Origin: Geomicrobium halophilum
Lineage (GTDB): Bacteria > Bacillota > Bacilli > Bacillales > Marinococcaceae
Length of the DNA: 64,000 nt
Assembly (NCBI RefSeq): GCF_014207655.1
Contig: NZ_JACHHJ010000002.1
Location: forward strand, 154,088 to 218,087
Direction of reading: 5' to 3'
Translations under genes and position numbers: made by a program
Notes under the pieces: generated by a model
What the model was told of the DNA's origin: nothing
The model's input: only the letters and a program-made list of their open reading frames with translations
Database searches by the model: none
In this document: positions 49,369 through 57,803 of the stretch, one piece after another
Layout: each line of letters opens with the position of its first letter
Position numbering within the stretch: the stretch's first letter is position 1

Positions 49369-49850
49369 TTATAGTACTTCATCGCCTTCCAAGCTCTCTT
49401 GCGGTTGGTACCATAAGCCGTCGTGATCTGCGAGGAAGACTTGGAATACTATATGGCCTTGGATGTCTCCGCCGGCGTATAGGTCGGTGTCAATTGGGTC
49501 AGGGAGGCCAGATACGTAAGATAACTCGTTGTATGTGGTGCTTTCAGCCGATACGAGTTCGAATGGATAGCTGCTAAGCTGAAAAGGTTTTTCCTCGATT
49601 TCTTCGATGATGGCTCAGGCTTCATCGCCACGAATAGTTCCCAATAGGGTGACAGTGATGTCCATGTAGCCATGGGTGATATGTTCCAATTGAAATTGAC
49701 TGGGTTCTTCGATAAAAGCAGGGTTGTCGTGTGTCGCGATTTCATATTCATCTGTTATATCTTCTTCGGGCTCAATCGGTTCCTCTTCTAGTATCGGTGG
49801 TTCCGTCTCGTGATTGACTTCACTATCGATTTCCGTATTGAATATCCTGC
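49369..49850 (-). pseudogene. DUF4352-like lipoprotein gene with in-frame stop
   Basis: On the minus strand a continuous frame reads EPPILEEEPIEPEEDITDEY and then FIEEPSQFQLEHITHGYMDI, VTLLGTIRGDEA, a TGA stop, and goes on as AIIEEIEEKPFQLSSYPFEL, then DPIDTDLYAGGDIQGHIVFQ, VFLADHDGLWYQPQESLEG to a normal end at 49369. The second half fits DUF4352 (extracellular Ig-like domains, DLYAGGDIQGHIVF). No signal peptide or start can be found upstream. The stop and the lost 5' end mark it as broken. Confidence 0.7.
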
Positions 49851-50227
49851 TTCAGCTATCCTTCCATCTACCATTCATACACACCGCGGCTGGCATCAGG
49901 AAGAAGGCCTATTTTCATGGTGATCCAACCAACAATAAAGATGAGGTGAAGCGTACTCATCTCCATGAAAAGCCTTTATGCCCCTCCTAAACGCAGAGCA
50001 CTTCATCGTATTCATCATAAACCAAAATAACCCATGAAACTGCAAAAACGGACAAGAGTAGTTGGGGGGCAACGTAAGATGGGAAATAGCCATAAAGGGT
50101 AGCTCCTGCATTCGATGATTCTTTCTTTCTTCGGCGGGATCACCCCAGAATCCAGCGTACGGAACGATGATTCGACGCTACGCCTAGGGAATTCGGCGAA
50201 TATATTTTTGAGACAACTTCGGTTTTC
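49851..50227 (-). other. Degenerate membrane-protein-like sequence
   Basis: Pieces of membrane-like coding sequence occur on the minus strand in different frames (PSYVAPQLLLSVFAVSWVIL; STLHLIFIVGWITMKIGLLP), interrupted by stops. They may be the missing upstream part of the DUF4352-like gene or a separate decayed gene. Near 50190, GGAATTCGGCGAAT is a single degenerate copy of the GCCGAAT repeat. Confidence 0.35.
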
Positions 50228-51109
50228 CTATAAATAATCATCTACGAAAAGCCTTGAAATCGTAGAGAGGGCTCGTTCCGCAGATAACGTCGATGTGTTT
50301 CCTTTAGAAAATAATGATAATATAAGCGTGCTGCGGTGTTCGGGGAGTGCGAGTATCCCTGTGTCGTTGATTACCGGGCCGAGAGATCCTGTTTTATGCA
50401 TGACTTTTACATCGTTTTCCAAGAGTGCGGGGATGCGGTGATTGAGTTGCTGCCGTCCCAATATGTCGAGCGCGATCGCTGTGTTTTTTTCCGTGAGGAT
50501 TTCCCCACTTACGAGTTTTTTCAAGAGGTTGTTCATGTCCCTTGGAGTCGTTGTATTTGTCCTTGTTTCGGTCTGAAACACAGGGCTTTCATGATCGAAG
50601 GCTTTTATATCAAGACGGTAGATGAGTTTGTCGTTGTACGAATCAGGAGAGAGGCCAACGCTAGAACATAATAGTTCATAAGTGTTGAGAACGATGTGGG
50701 TGTCGTTCAGCTCCCAATCGATGAGGTCTTGCTGGATCTGCTCGAGTCCGACGAGGTTGATGATTTGGTCGGTTGCCATGTTGTCGCTAACAATGATCAT
50801 GAGCGTCGCCAGGTCTTTAATCGTAAGCGTGATGCCATAATCCAAATCTTTTAATACTCCTGAGCCGGGCACAACATCTTTATGGCTAAGGGTAATTGTA
50901 TTGGAAAGGTGAATAATATTGGAATCGACTTGTCGTAACAGCGAAAGAAGAATAGGAATTTTAAAAATACTTGCTTGTTGAAAAAGTTCATTTCCGTTCA
51001 TGTAAAAACTTTCATTCTTTTCTACATGATGAATGCCGATTCCGTAAATGGCCAATCCTACATTTTTCTCGGACAACAAAGTATGAAGCTGATCATTGAC
51101 ATGGACCAA
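50228..51109 (-). CDS. Class A beta-lactamase-related serine hydrolase
   Basis: A 293-residue penicillin-recognising-fold protein with all three active-site motifs: Ser47-x-x-Lys50 ([10 protein letters not shown]), SDN ([11 protein letters not shown]) and KTG (VMHKTGSLG). The Glu166-type loop of true class A beta-lactamases is not obvious. I prefer the TTG start at 51109, with AGGAGGGGGG 6 bases upstream; with it there is no signal peptide, which is odd for this family, and the 17-codon extension to 51160 does not supply one. It may be a peptidase or esterase and need not give antibiotic resistance. Confidence 0.83.
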   Translation of the reverse strand: MVHVNDQLHTLLSEKNVGLAIYGIGIHHVEKNESFYMNGNELFQQASIFKIPILLSLLRQVDSNIIHLSNTITLSHKDVVPGSGVLKDLDYGITLTIKDLATLMIIVSDNMATDQIINLVGLEQIQQDLIDWELNDTHIVLNTYELLCSSVGLSPDSYNDKLIYRLDIKAFDHESPVFQTETRTNTTTPRDMNNLLKKLVSGEILTEKNTAIALDILGRQQLNHRIPALLENDVKVMHKTGSLGPVINDTGILALPEHRSTLILSLFSKGNTSTLSAERALSTISRLFVDDYL

Positions 51110-51222
51110 AGGAACCCCCCTCCTTTTTTTATTATATGATGAAAAATGGTTTACAAACAATAGAAAAAGGGTATCTATACCATAAATGTAATCGCATTCA
51201 TATTATTAAAGGGGGCCAACGT

Positions 51223-52743
51223 ATGCGTTATGAACAGCCAGGGAAGGCGAACGCACTTGTTCATTATGAATCTCGGTATGATAATTTCATTGGTGGAGAA
51301 TGGGTAGCTCCTGCTGATGGGGAGTATTTTGAAAATGTTAGTCCCGTGAGTGGGAAAGTATACACGGAAATTGCTCGGTCGAAAGAAGTGGATGTGGAAC
51401 GTGCATTAGCTGTTGCACATGAAGCAAAAGTAGGTTGGGCGGCTACATCTGTTGCGAATCGTTCACAAATTTTGAATAAAATAGCAGACCGGATGGAAGA
51501 AAACTTGGAAAAGCTAGCTGTCGCTGAGACGTGGGATAATGGAAAACCTGTCCGGGAGGCATTAGCGGCAGACATCCCTCTTGCCGTCGACCATTTCCGG
51601 TATTTTGCAAGTGTGATTCGCGCCCAGGAAGGCGGGGTCTCACAGATTGATGAAGATACCGTTGCCTATCACTTTCATGAACCGCTTGGTGTAGTCGGGC
51701 AGATTATCCCCTGGAATTTTCCATTGCTCATGATGTCCTGGAAGGTGGCGCCAGCGCTTGCGGCCGGAAATTGTGTGGTTTTGAAGCCTGCAGAGCAAAC
51801 CCCGGCATCCATCAACATTTGGCTTGAGCTGGTGAAAGATTTATTGCCGGCAGGTGTCCTGAATGTTGTTCAAGGCTTCGGACTGGAAGCAGGGAAGCCC
51901 CTTGCCCAAAGTGATCAAGTCGATAAGGTCGCGTTTACGGGAGAGACAACAACAGGGCGGATGATCATGCAATATGCTTCCGAGAATATCATCCCGGTTA
52001 CGCTTGAACTTGGCGGCAAATCACCGAATATTTTCTTCGCGGATGTGATGGATCAAGATGATGGTTATTTAGAGAAAGCCATTGAGGGCTTTGTCATGTT
52101 CGCCCTTAATCAAGGGGAAGTGTGTACTTGTCCTTCCCGTGCGCTCATTGATGAATCCATCTACGATGAGTTTATGGAGCGTGCACTCAAGAAAGTAAAA
52201 GAAATCAAGGGCGGCGATCCGCTGGATACGAACACGATGATCGGAGCGCAGGCGTCTGAAGAACAGTTGGAAAAAATTCTCTCTTATTTTGATATCGCTA
52301 AGCAAGAAGGCGCAGAAGTCGTAACAGGCGGCAATCGCATCAAGTACGAAGGCGATCAGGCTGAAGGGTATTATGTAGAACCCACCATTTTTAAAGGGAA
52401 TAATAAAATGCGGGTATTCCAGGAAGAAATCTTCGGCCCGGTCGTGTCCGTGACAACGTTCAAGGATCAGGATGAAGCGTTGGAAATTGCAAATGATACG
52501 TTGTACGGCCTGGGCGCGGGGGTTTGGTCCCGAAATATTAATACGGCCTACCGTTTCGGAAGAGCCATTCAATCCGGCCGCGTCTGGACGAATTGTTTTC
52601 ACGTCTACCCGGCTCACGCAGCTTTTGGCGGCTATAAAAAGTCCGGCATCGGCCGGGAGAATCACTTAATGATGCTCGATCATTATCAACAAACGAAGAA
52701 TTTGCTCGTAAGCTATAGCGAAGAACCGCAAGGATTATTTTAA
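51223..52743 (+). CDS. NAD-dependent aldehyde dehydrogenase
   Basis: A 506-residue aldehyde dehydrogenase oxidising aldehydes (probably acetaldehyde or a similar short one) to acids. Motifs: [31 protein letters not shown], general-base Glu in [11 protein letters not shown], catalytic Cys in [13 protein letters not shown], and [13 protein letters not shown] 51223 has AAAGGGGG upstream; the frame extends 29 codons further but without a ribosome site. The DUF779 gene follows, a pairing known from acetaldehyde dehydrogenase operons. Confidence 0.95.
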   Translation: MRYEQPGKANALVHYESRYDNFIGGEWVAPADGEYFENVSPVSGKVYTEIARSKEVDVERALAVAHEAKVGWAATSVANRSQILNKIADRMEENLEKLAVAETWDNGKPVREALAADIPLAVDHFRYFASVIRAQEGGVSQIDEDTVAYHFHEPLGVVGQIIPWNFPLLMMSWKVAPALAAGNCVVLKPAEQTPASINIWLELVKDLLPAGVLNVVQGFGLEAGKPLAQSDQVDKVAFTGETTTGRMIMQYASENIIPVTLELGGKSPNIFFADVMDQDDGYLEKAIEGFVMFALNQGEVCTCPSRALIDESIYDEFMERALKKVKEIKGGDPLDTNTMIGAQASEEQLEKILSYFDIAKQEGAEVVTGGNRIKYEGDQAEGYYVEPTIFKGNNKMRVFQEEIFGPVVSVTTFKDQDEALEIANDTLYGLGAGVWSRNINTAYRFGRAIQSGRVWTNCFHVYPAHAAFGGYKKSGIGRENHLMMLDHYQQTKNLLVSYSEEPQGLF

Positions 52744-52800
52744 ATCGTGGTGATTTGATATTTCCCGGGAAATTTTTTGTCGATGAAAGGGGAGCTTACG

Positions 52801-53160
52801 ATGGTGGATAAAGTTCTTGCCACCGATAAAGCGTTAGCGCTCATTCAAAAACTGGGCGAAAAGCATGGGGCCCTTGTTTTTCACCAATCCGGCGGATGTT
52901 GTGATGGCAGTTCTCCAATGTGTTTTTCAAAAGATGATTTTAGAGTCGGGCGTCACGACATTTATTTAGGAGATATTGGCGGAGCACCGTTTTACATCGC
53001 GAAAGATCAATATGAATATTGGAAGCACACCCAGCTCATCATTGATGTTGTGAAAGGGCGCGGAGGCATGTTTTCCCTCGAAGGACCGGAAGGCGTACGG
53101 TTTTTAACCCGTTCACGCGTGTTTACAGAAGAAGAACGAAATGAATTGCAAATGAAGTAA
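52801..53160 (+). CDS. DUF779 family protein
   Basis: A 119-residue protein of the DUF779 family, normally found beside acetaldehyde dehydrogenase genes, as here. It is marked by VFHQSGGCCDGSSPMCFS and FYIAKDQYEYWKHTQLIIDV, and LEGPEGVRFLTRSRVFT at the end. The conserved Cys residues (GGCCDGSSPMC) may bind metal. Its activity is unknown; a helper role for the dehydrogenase is likely. ATG 52801 follows AAAGGGGAG. Confidence 0.9.
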   Translation: MVDKVLATDKALALIQKLGEKHGALVFHQSGGCCDGSSPMCFSKDDFRVGRHDIYLGDIGGAPFYIAKDQYEYWKHTQLIIDVVKGRGGMFSLEGPEGVRFLTRSRVFTEEERNELQMK

Positions 53161-53170
53161 AGAGTGGCAG

Positions 53171-53217
53171 TACCCGGGAGCAGGAGGGTTTGACTCCTCT
53201 TGATCTCGGGTATTTTT
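53171..53217 (+). terminator. Terminator after the ALDH operon
   Basis: TACCCGGGA (53171-53179) pairs imperfectly with TCTCGGGTA (53204-53212) and encloses a smaller AGGAG-ACTCCT stem; TTTTT follows. Confidence 0.8.
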
Positions 53218-53240
53218 CATATATAAAGGGAGTGGGAGTT

Positions 53241-54182
53241 ATGATGAATATAGATCTAGGTATTGAGAAGCTTCGTTTAAACCTACCGTTTCGGTTAAAC
53301 CATGTGAATGTATTTTACGCTGAAGGTGACAAAGGCTTGACGGTAATTGATGCAGGTTTACATAATGAGGAGACGGTGGCAGCCTGGGATCCGATTTTGA
53401 AAGATAAAAACGTCGATCGAATCTTGGTGACACACTATCATCCAGATCATTTTGGCTACGTTGGCAAGATGCAGGAGCGCACCGGCGCTAACGTCTATAT
53501 GACGGAAACGGATGCGAGGGCAGGAGAGCACGCGTGGACGCCTGAATTTTTAGATGAGATGCGTGAATATTACAACTTGGCGGGCATTCCTGATGCAAGT
53601 GCGGATGAAATGCGGAAAAATACAGAGGATTTTATTCCACGTGTAACCCCATTGCCAGACATTCTTCACTATTTTCAAGAAGGAGAAAAAGTGAGGATTG
53701 GCAACTACGAATATGAGATTTTGTTTACCCCCGGGCATTCGGACGGTTTAGTCGTTTTTTATAACCGCGAGAAAAATGTATTGTTGTCGACGGACCATTT
53801 ATTGCCGAAAATTACACCTAATATTTCCTATTGGTTTCACGGAAACCCTAATCCATTAAAATCGTTTCTTCAGTCTTTGGAGAAAATAAGAAAACTTGAT
53901 GTGGAGCATGTTATTCCTTCTCATGGCCAGCCTTTTACTGATGCGAACGCCCGCATTCAAGAAATTCATGATCATCATATGGAGCGGCTTGAAACGTTAC
54001 ATGGCTTTTTAGGTGAACCGAGAACAGTTTACGAACTGTGTCAACGTTTGTTCCCGAAGCAGCTGAGTGTACATGAGACCCGATTTGCGATTGGAGAAAC
54101 ACTCGCTCATCTAGAATATTTACGTCATAAGGGCGATTGTATGCGGGATACAGATCATGGCCGCTGGTATTATTCTCTGTAA
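53241..54182 (+). CDS. MBL-fold hydrolase with C-terminal winged helix
   Basis: A 313-residue metallo-beta-lactamase-fold protein: THYHPDHFGYVGKMQ is the dinuclear metal motif, TPGHSDGLVVFY, STDHLLPKI and HVIPSHGQPF the other ligand loops. The last 70 residues form a winged-helix-like domain (PRTVYELCQRLFPKQLSVHE, FAIGETLAHLEYLRHKG), as in the hydroxyacylglutathione-hydrolase-like/LACTB2 group. Substrate unknown. ATG 53241 follows AAAGGGAGTGGGAG. It is transcribed with the sugar dehydrogenase gene 14 bases downstream. Confidence 0.88.
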   Translation: MMNIDLGIEKLRLNLPFRLNHVNVFYAEGDKGLTVIDAGLHNEETVAAWDPILKDKNVDRILVTHYHPDHFGYVGKMQERTGANVYMTETDARAGEHAWTPEFLDEMREYYNLAGIPDASADEMRKNTEDFIPRVTPLPDILHYFQEGEKVRIGNYEYEILFTPGHSDGLVVFYNREKNVLLSTDHLLPKITPNISYWFHGNPNPLKSFLQSLEKIRKLDVEHVIPSHGQPFTDANARIQEIHDHHMERLETLHGFLGEPRTVYELCQRLFPKQLSVHETRFAIGETLAHLEYLRHKGDCMRDTDHGRWYYSL

Positions 54183-54196
54183 AAGGAGTGGGAAAG

Positions 54197-55279
54197 GTGA
54201 AAAGATATATTGTTCTTGGTTTGGGCGCAGTGTTAATCGGATGTGCGCCAGAACAAGAGGATGAGGAGCCAGAGCCGGAGCCTGGGGATGATTCTCAGCC
54301 TGAAGAGGAAGAAGAACCTGATGCGGATAATGAAGAATTCGAAGCGTTAATCACGGATTTAGATGCTCCTTGGTCGATCGCTAAAACGGACGATGAGGAA
54401 TTTTTTATTACTGAAAGATCAGGGTCGATCGTTCACTATGATGGGGAGGACGTGAGTCGGGAAGAGGTTGAGCTTGAAGAAGAGGTTTGGGAAGAAGGCG
54501 AAGGTGGATTTCTCGGCATGGTTTTCGATCCAAATCATGACGATGAAGCGATCGTTTATCACACGTATGAAGATGGGTCAGAAGTATTTAACCGGATCGT
54601 GACGATGGAACGTTCGGATGATGGATGGCAGGAAACAGACGTCTTGCTCGATGAGATTCCTGGGGATACTATTCATAACGGTGGCCGCTTGGCCATTGGA
54701 CCAGACGATCATTTATACGCAACGACTGGGGACGCTGATGTTGAGGAGCTGTCCCAGGACCCAGAAAACCTGGCTGGTAATATTTTAAGAATGGAATTAG
54801 ATGGATCCGTTCCAGACGACAATCCTTTTGAAGATTCGTATGTGTATTCATATGGACATCGGAACCCACAAGGAATCGATTGGGCAGAAGACGGAACGAT
54901 GTTCAGCTCAGAGCATGGACCGACCGGACAAGATGAGGTCAATGAGATCGAAGCAGGCAGCAATTACGGGTGGCCTGAAATCACAGGAGATGAAGAAGCG
55001 GAAGGAATGGAAACGCCGCTATTCCAGTCTGGAGATGACACGTGGGCACCATCAGGCGCCGCATTTTCTGGAGAAGACTTCTATGTCGCCGGCCTTGCCG
55101 GAGAAGAATTGATGCGCTTTGATGTAGAGGCCGAGGAAATGGAAGTGGTGCTCGAAGATGAAGGACGCTTGCGCGACGTAATGATTGAAGGGGACAACAT
55201 TTATGTCTTAACTAATAATACGGATGGCCGCGGGAACCCAGAAGAAAACGATGACCGCTTGCTGCGGCTGGAGAATTAA
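54197..55279 (+). CDS. PQQ-dependent sugar dehydrogenase-like lipoprotein
   Basis: A 360-residue lipoprotein with signal VKRYIVLGLGAVLIGC, an acidic Glu/Pro linker (EEPEPEPGDDSQPEEEEE), and a six-bladed beta-propeller of the GDH-B/YliI soluble aldose dehydrogenase type: LDAPWSIAKTDDEEFFITER, GFLGMVFDP, HNGGRLAIGPDDHLYATTGD, YSYGHRNPQGIDW, SEHGPTGQDEVNEIEAGSNY, GWPEITG. Relatives use PQQ to oxidise sugars; many Gram-positive hosts do not make PQQ, so the cofactor is unsure. GTG 54197 follows AAAAGGAGTGGGAAA. The acidic linker is typical of salt-tolerant hosts. Confidence 0.9.
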   Translation: MKRYIVLGLGAVLIGCAPEQEDEEPEPEPGDDSQPEEEEEPDADNEEFEALITDLDAPWSIAKTDDEEFFITERSGSIVHYDGEDVSREEVELEEEVWEEGEGGFLGMVFDPNHDDEAIVYHTYEDGSEVFNRIVTMERSDDGWQETDVLLDEIPGDTIHNGGRLAIGPDDHLYATTGDADVEELSQDPENLAGNILRMELDGSVPDDNPFEDSYVYSYGHRNPQGIDWAEDGTMFSSEHGPTGQDEVNEIEAGSNYGWPEITGDEEAEGMETPLFQSGDDTWAPSGAAFSGEDFYVAGLAGEELMRFDVEAEEMEVVLEDEGRLRDVMIEGDNIYVLTNNTDGRGNPEENDDRLLRLEN

Positions 55280-55317
55280 TGAAAGTGCCCGGAATACAGT
55301 GGCGAGCCGGTAGGATC

Positions 55318-55490
55318 ATTCGGCGGAAGCCGAGCGGAATTCGGCGGGTCGCGAGGATCATTCGGCGGAAGCGCTCGGGATTCGGCGAGCCGCGAGGATC
55401 ATTCGGCGGAAGCGCTCGGGATTCGGCGAGCCGCGAGAATAATTCGGCGAAAAACCTAGGAATTCGGCGCACTAAGAATATAATTCAGCG
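55318..55490 (-). repeat. Nine-unit GCCGAAT repeat array, minus orientation
   Basis: ATTCGGCG cores start at 55318, 55339, 55360, 55380, 55401, 55421, 55442, 55462 and 55483 (last one ATTCAGCG). The steps alternate 21 and 20 bases. Two unit types alternate (GGCGGAAGCGCTCGGG and GGCGAGCCGCGAGGATC). It fills the gap between the dehydrogenase and tenA; the hairpin GGCTGCCCGAGCGGGCAGCC at 55503-55522 follows. Confidence 0.92.
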
Positions 55491-55536
55491 AAAGCTTGCA
55501 ATGGGCTGCCCGAGCGGGCAGCCTCACTATTTGAAA

Positions 55537-56214
55537 TTAGGAGCTAATGACTGGCCATTTTTCCAACTGATAAGACATTTCCCAGAACGAATACTCGAGT
55601 TGGCAGCTTTTTATAAAGGCGTCCTTCATCCGTTCCTTTTCTTGAGCGTTCGCGCTTTCAGCATATGCATCGAGCCGGGCCCGAAATTTTTCGGTGACGC
55701 TCATGTCCCCTTCACGGCTGTAAAAGTTGATCCAATCGTAAAATGGGTGGGACTCACTTGGTTGTTTTTCTTCCTTCAAATAATCCCCGATTTCACTGTA
55801 GGTCCATGGACAGGGGAGGAGAACAGCCAAGATTTCTCCCAATGAACCACCTTGTGCTACATCTAACATGTGTCGCGTATAATGATGAGCGGTTGGAGCT
55901 AACGGCTCGTATTGCAAGTCTTCATATTGAACACCGGCAACTTGGCAAAAATTATGATGAGGGTGAATCTCACTATCTAAAATAAATGAGATTTGCTCGT
56001 TAAACATAGCCATGTCTTCGCGATGGTCGCAACGATTGATCGCTTGGCCGTAGATTTGAATAAATGTATTCAAATATTCAAAGTCTTGTTTGACGTAATG
56101 GATGAGCTGATCTCCTTGCAAATCTCCGTTCCCGATGCCTTGAACGAATGGGTGAGTGAAGATGGCTTGAAAAATGGGATCGGCTTCTTTTCTTAGTTCT
56201 TCTGTAAAAGTCAT
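55537..56214 (-). CDS. tenA: Thiaminase II TenA
   Basis: TenA salvages thiamine by hydrolysing the aminopyrimidine of thiamine breakdown products. The 225-residue protein has the catalytic Cys135 in VLLPCPWTYSEIGDYL and the family regions FTHPFVQGIGNGDL, YVKQDFEYLNTFIQIYGQAI and EIHPHHNFCQVAGV. ATG 56214 has AGGAGGAG upstream. It is preceded by a TPP riboswitch with a terminator, so it is switched off when thiamine pyrophosphate is plentiful. It stands alone, not in a thi operon. Confidence 0.95.
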   Translation of the reverse strand: MTFTEELRKEADPIFQAIFTHPFVQGIGNGDLQGDQLIHYVKQDFEYLNTFIQIYGQAINRCDHREDMAMFNEQISFILDSEIHPHHNFCQVAGVQYEDLQYEPLAPTAHHYTRHMLDVAQGGSLGEILAVLLPCPWTYSEIGDYLKEEKQPSESHPFYDWINFYSREGDMSVTEKFRARLDAYAESANAQEKERMKDAFIKSCQLEYSFWEMSYQLEKWPVISS

Positions 56215-56256
56215 AAAATCTCCTCCATTTTTTAAACATTGCATTCACAAGGGCAT

Positions 56257-56415
56257 GAAAAAAGCCGCTCTGAGGGAAACAGAGCGGGTAATGTCATATG
56301 TATATACACGTATCTATGACATGCGAACTCCACTTCCCTACGCTGGTATAAACCAGATCAGGTTCTAAGGGTCAAAGCAAAGCTTTTCTCAGCCGTTTCT
56401 ACGGCTCCCCTAGTG
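56257..56415 (-). promoter_or_regulatory. TPP riboswitch with expression-platform terminator
   Basis: On the minus strand the aptamer (56412 down to about 56323) has the thi-box hallmarks: AGGGGAGCC, GGCTGAGA, GACCCTTAGAACCTGATCTG and ACCAGCGTAGGGAAGTGG. About 35 bases further, CCGCTCTG-n7-CAGAGCGG followed by CTTTTTTC (56257-56288) is a strong terminator 40 bases before tenA. TPP binding should favour the terminator. Confidence 0.93.
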
Positions 56416-56541
56416 AATGGCATAAATTTTCTAACTTTATTGAAACATAGGAGGTATTATTTTACAAGCCTCTTTGGTAAAAAGACAGAAATGATCGCAC
56501 AGCTTAAAGAACGAACTAACGGTAGTAAGTTTCGGTGAGGA

Positions 56542-56655
56542 ATTCGGCGCACCGGCGGAATAATTCGGCGAAAGCGCTCGGAATTCGGCGCGCCGGTAGG
56601 ATAATTCGGCGAAAGCACCCGGAATTCGGCACGTCGTAAAGTTAATACAGCGCAC
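56542..56655 (-). repeat. Six-unit GCCGAAT repeat array, minus orientation
   Basis: ATTCGGCG cores at 56542, 56563, 56583, 56604 and 56624, with a weaker sixth (ATACAGCG) at 56645; spacing alternates 21 and 20 bases exactly as in the array at 55318. It lies between the tenA riboswitch and the end of chrA. Confidence 0.9.
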
Positions 56656-56680
56656 CTAAAAAGCTGTGGCGAACCACAGC

Positions 56681-57211
56681 TTAGGATAGCACCACTGCCC
56701 CGTAAATGAGTGAGCCTAAGATGACGAGGGCGGGGTGGACGTTGAATTTTTCTAAGAGGAGCAGGCTTGCTCCTACGAGGATCCCGGTTTGCAGCCATCC
56801 GGCGCCTTCCCAGGACATGAAGAAGAATTGGAATGCGAGTACGCCGAGGAGTACGGCGATGGGGGCGCGGATGAAAGAAGTCATGTTTTTGACGCGCGGG
56901 TGATCTTTGTATTTGAGTAAAATTTTCATGAGCAGGAGCATTGCGGCTAGGCTTGGTGCGACGGTGGCGAAGATGGCAACGAGCGCGCCTGGAATGCCGG
57001 CTACGTCGTAACCGATGAAGCCGGCCATTTTTGTGGCAATGGGCCCGGGGAGGGCGTTTCCAAATGCGAGAACTTCCCCGAATTCTTGTGTGCTCATCCA
57101 TCCGTAGCGTCTGACCACTTCGTGTTCGATTAAAGGAATCGAAGCGGGCCCGCCACCGTAACCGACCACTCCTGGAATTAAAAAAGCGACGAATAAATTC
57201 CAAAAAATCAT
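56681..57211 (-). CDS. chrA: Chromate transporter ChrA family, short type, gene 2
   Basis: A 176-residue half-size ChrA protein with about six membrane segments and the family motifs GYGGGPASIPLIEHEVV, EFGEVLAFGNALPGPIATKMAGF and a second half ending PALVILGSLIYGAVV. Pairs of short ChrA proteins together act as a chromate or sulfate antiporter in other Bacillus strains. It starts four bases after the other chrA gene, behind AAGGAAG. The natural substrate need not be chromate. Confidence 0.9.
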   Translation of the reverse strand: MIFWNLFVAFLIPGVVGYGGGPASIPLIEHEVVRRYGWMSTQEFGEVLAFGNALPGPIATKMAGFIGYDVAGIPGALVAIFATVAPSLAAMLLLMKILLKYKDHPRVKNMTSFIRAPIAVLLGVLAFQFFFMSWEGAGWLQTGILVGASLLLLEKFNVHPALVILGSLIYGAVVLS

Positions 57212-57214
57212 GAG

Positions 57215-57793
57215 CTAGCTTCCTTTCTGCGCCTGTTCCTGTTCTGATGATGGTTTCGGTTTTCGACTGAAAGCGATGACCATGAGTGCGACGATTAATA
57301 TAGCAGGGTGGATGTTCAGCCATTCGAGTACGATTAAGCTTACGAGGGTAAGAAAAAATGTGCTCCAAAAGCCGACGCTTTGTTTCGATTGCTTCAGAAA
57401 ATTATAAGTCATGACGATGAGCAGCACGCCCACGACTGGTGCAATCGCCGCAGTCATTCCTTCAACGACAGGAACATCTTGAAAAGAGGCAAGTGTTCCG
57501 ACCAGAAGGATCGTGAGGATAGCTGTTGGAAAAACGGCGGCGACAATGGCATTCAGCATTCCAATCGTTCCGCCTATACGATGTCCAATATAGCCGCTGA
57601 GTTTGGTTACGATGGGGCCTGGCAACGTATTCGCAAGTGCGACGATATCGCTGAATTCTTCGTCATCCATCCATTTATACGTTTGCACGACTTCTTTATG
57701 GATGAGTGGGATCGTTGGAGGGCCCCCGCCGTAGCCTAGTAAATTAGCTCGTAACATGGCTACGAAAATAAACCATTGTTTTCGTACGTTCAT
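57215..57793 (-). CDS. chrA: Chromate transporter ChrA family, short type, gene 1
   Basis: A 192-residue partner of the previous protein with LLGYGGGPPTIPLIHKEVV, DIVALANTLPGPIVTKLSGY and LEWLNIHPAILIVALMVIAF. The two proteins probably insert in opposite orientations and form one transporter, as shown for paired short ChrA proteins. ATG 57793 has GAGGTG upstream; 57802 is possible. It starts 10 bases after the ggt stop, so ggt-chrA-chrA form one operon. Confidence 0.9.
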   Translation of the reverse strand: MNVRKQWFIFVAMLRANLLGYGGGPPTIPLIHKEVVQTYKWMDDEEFSDIVALANTLPGPIVTKLSGYIGHRIGGTIGMLNAIVAAVFPTAILTILLVGTLASFQDVPVVEGMTAAIAPVVGVLLIVMTYNFLKQSKQSVGFWSTFFLTLVSLIVLEWLNIHPAILIVALMVIAFSRKPKPSSEQEQAQKGS

Positions 57794-57803
57794 GATGTAC
57801 ACC

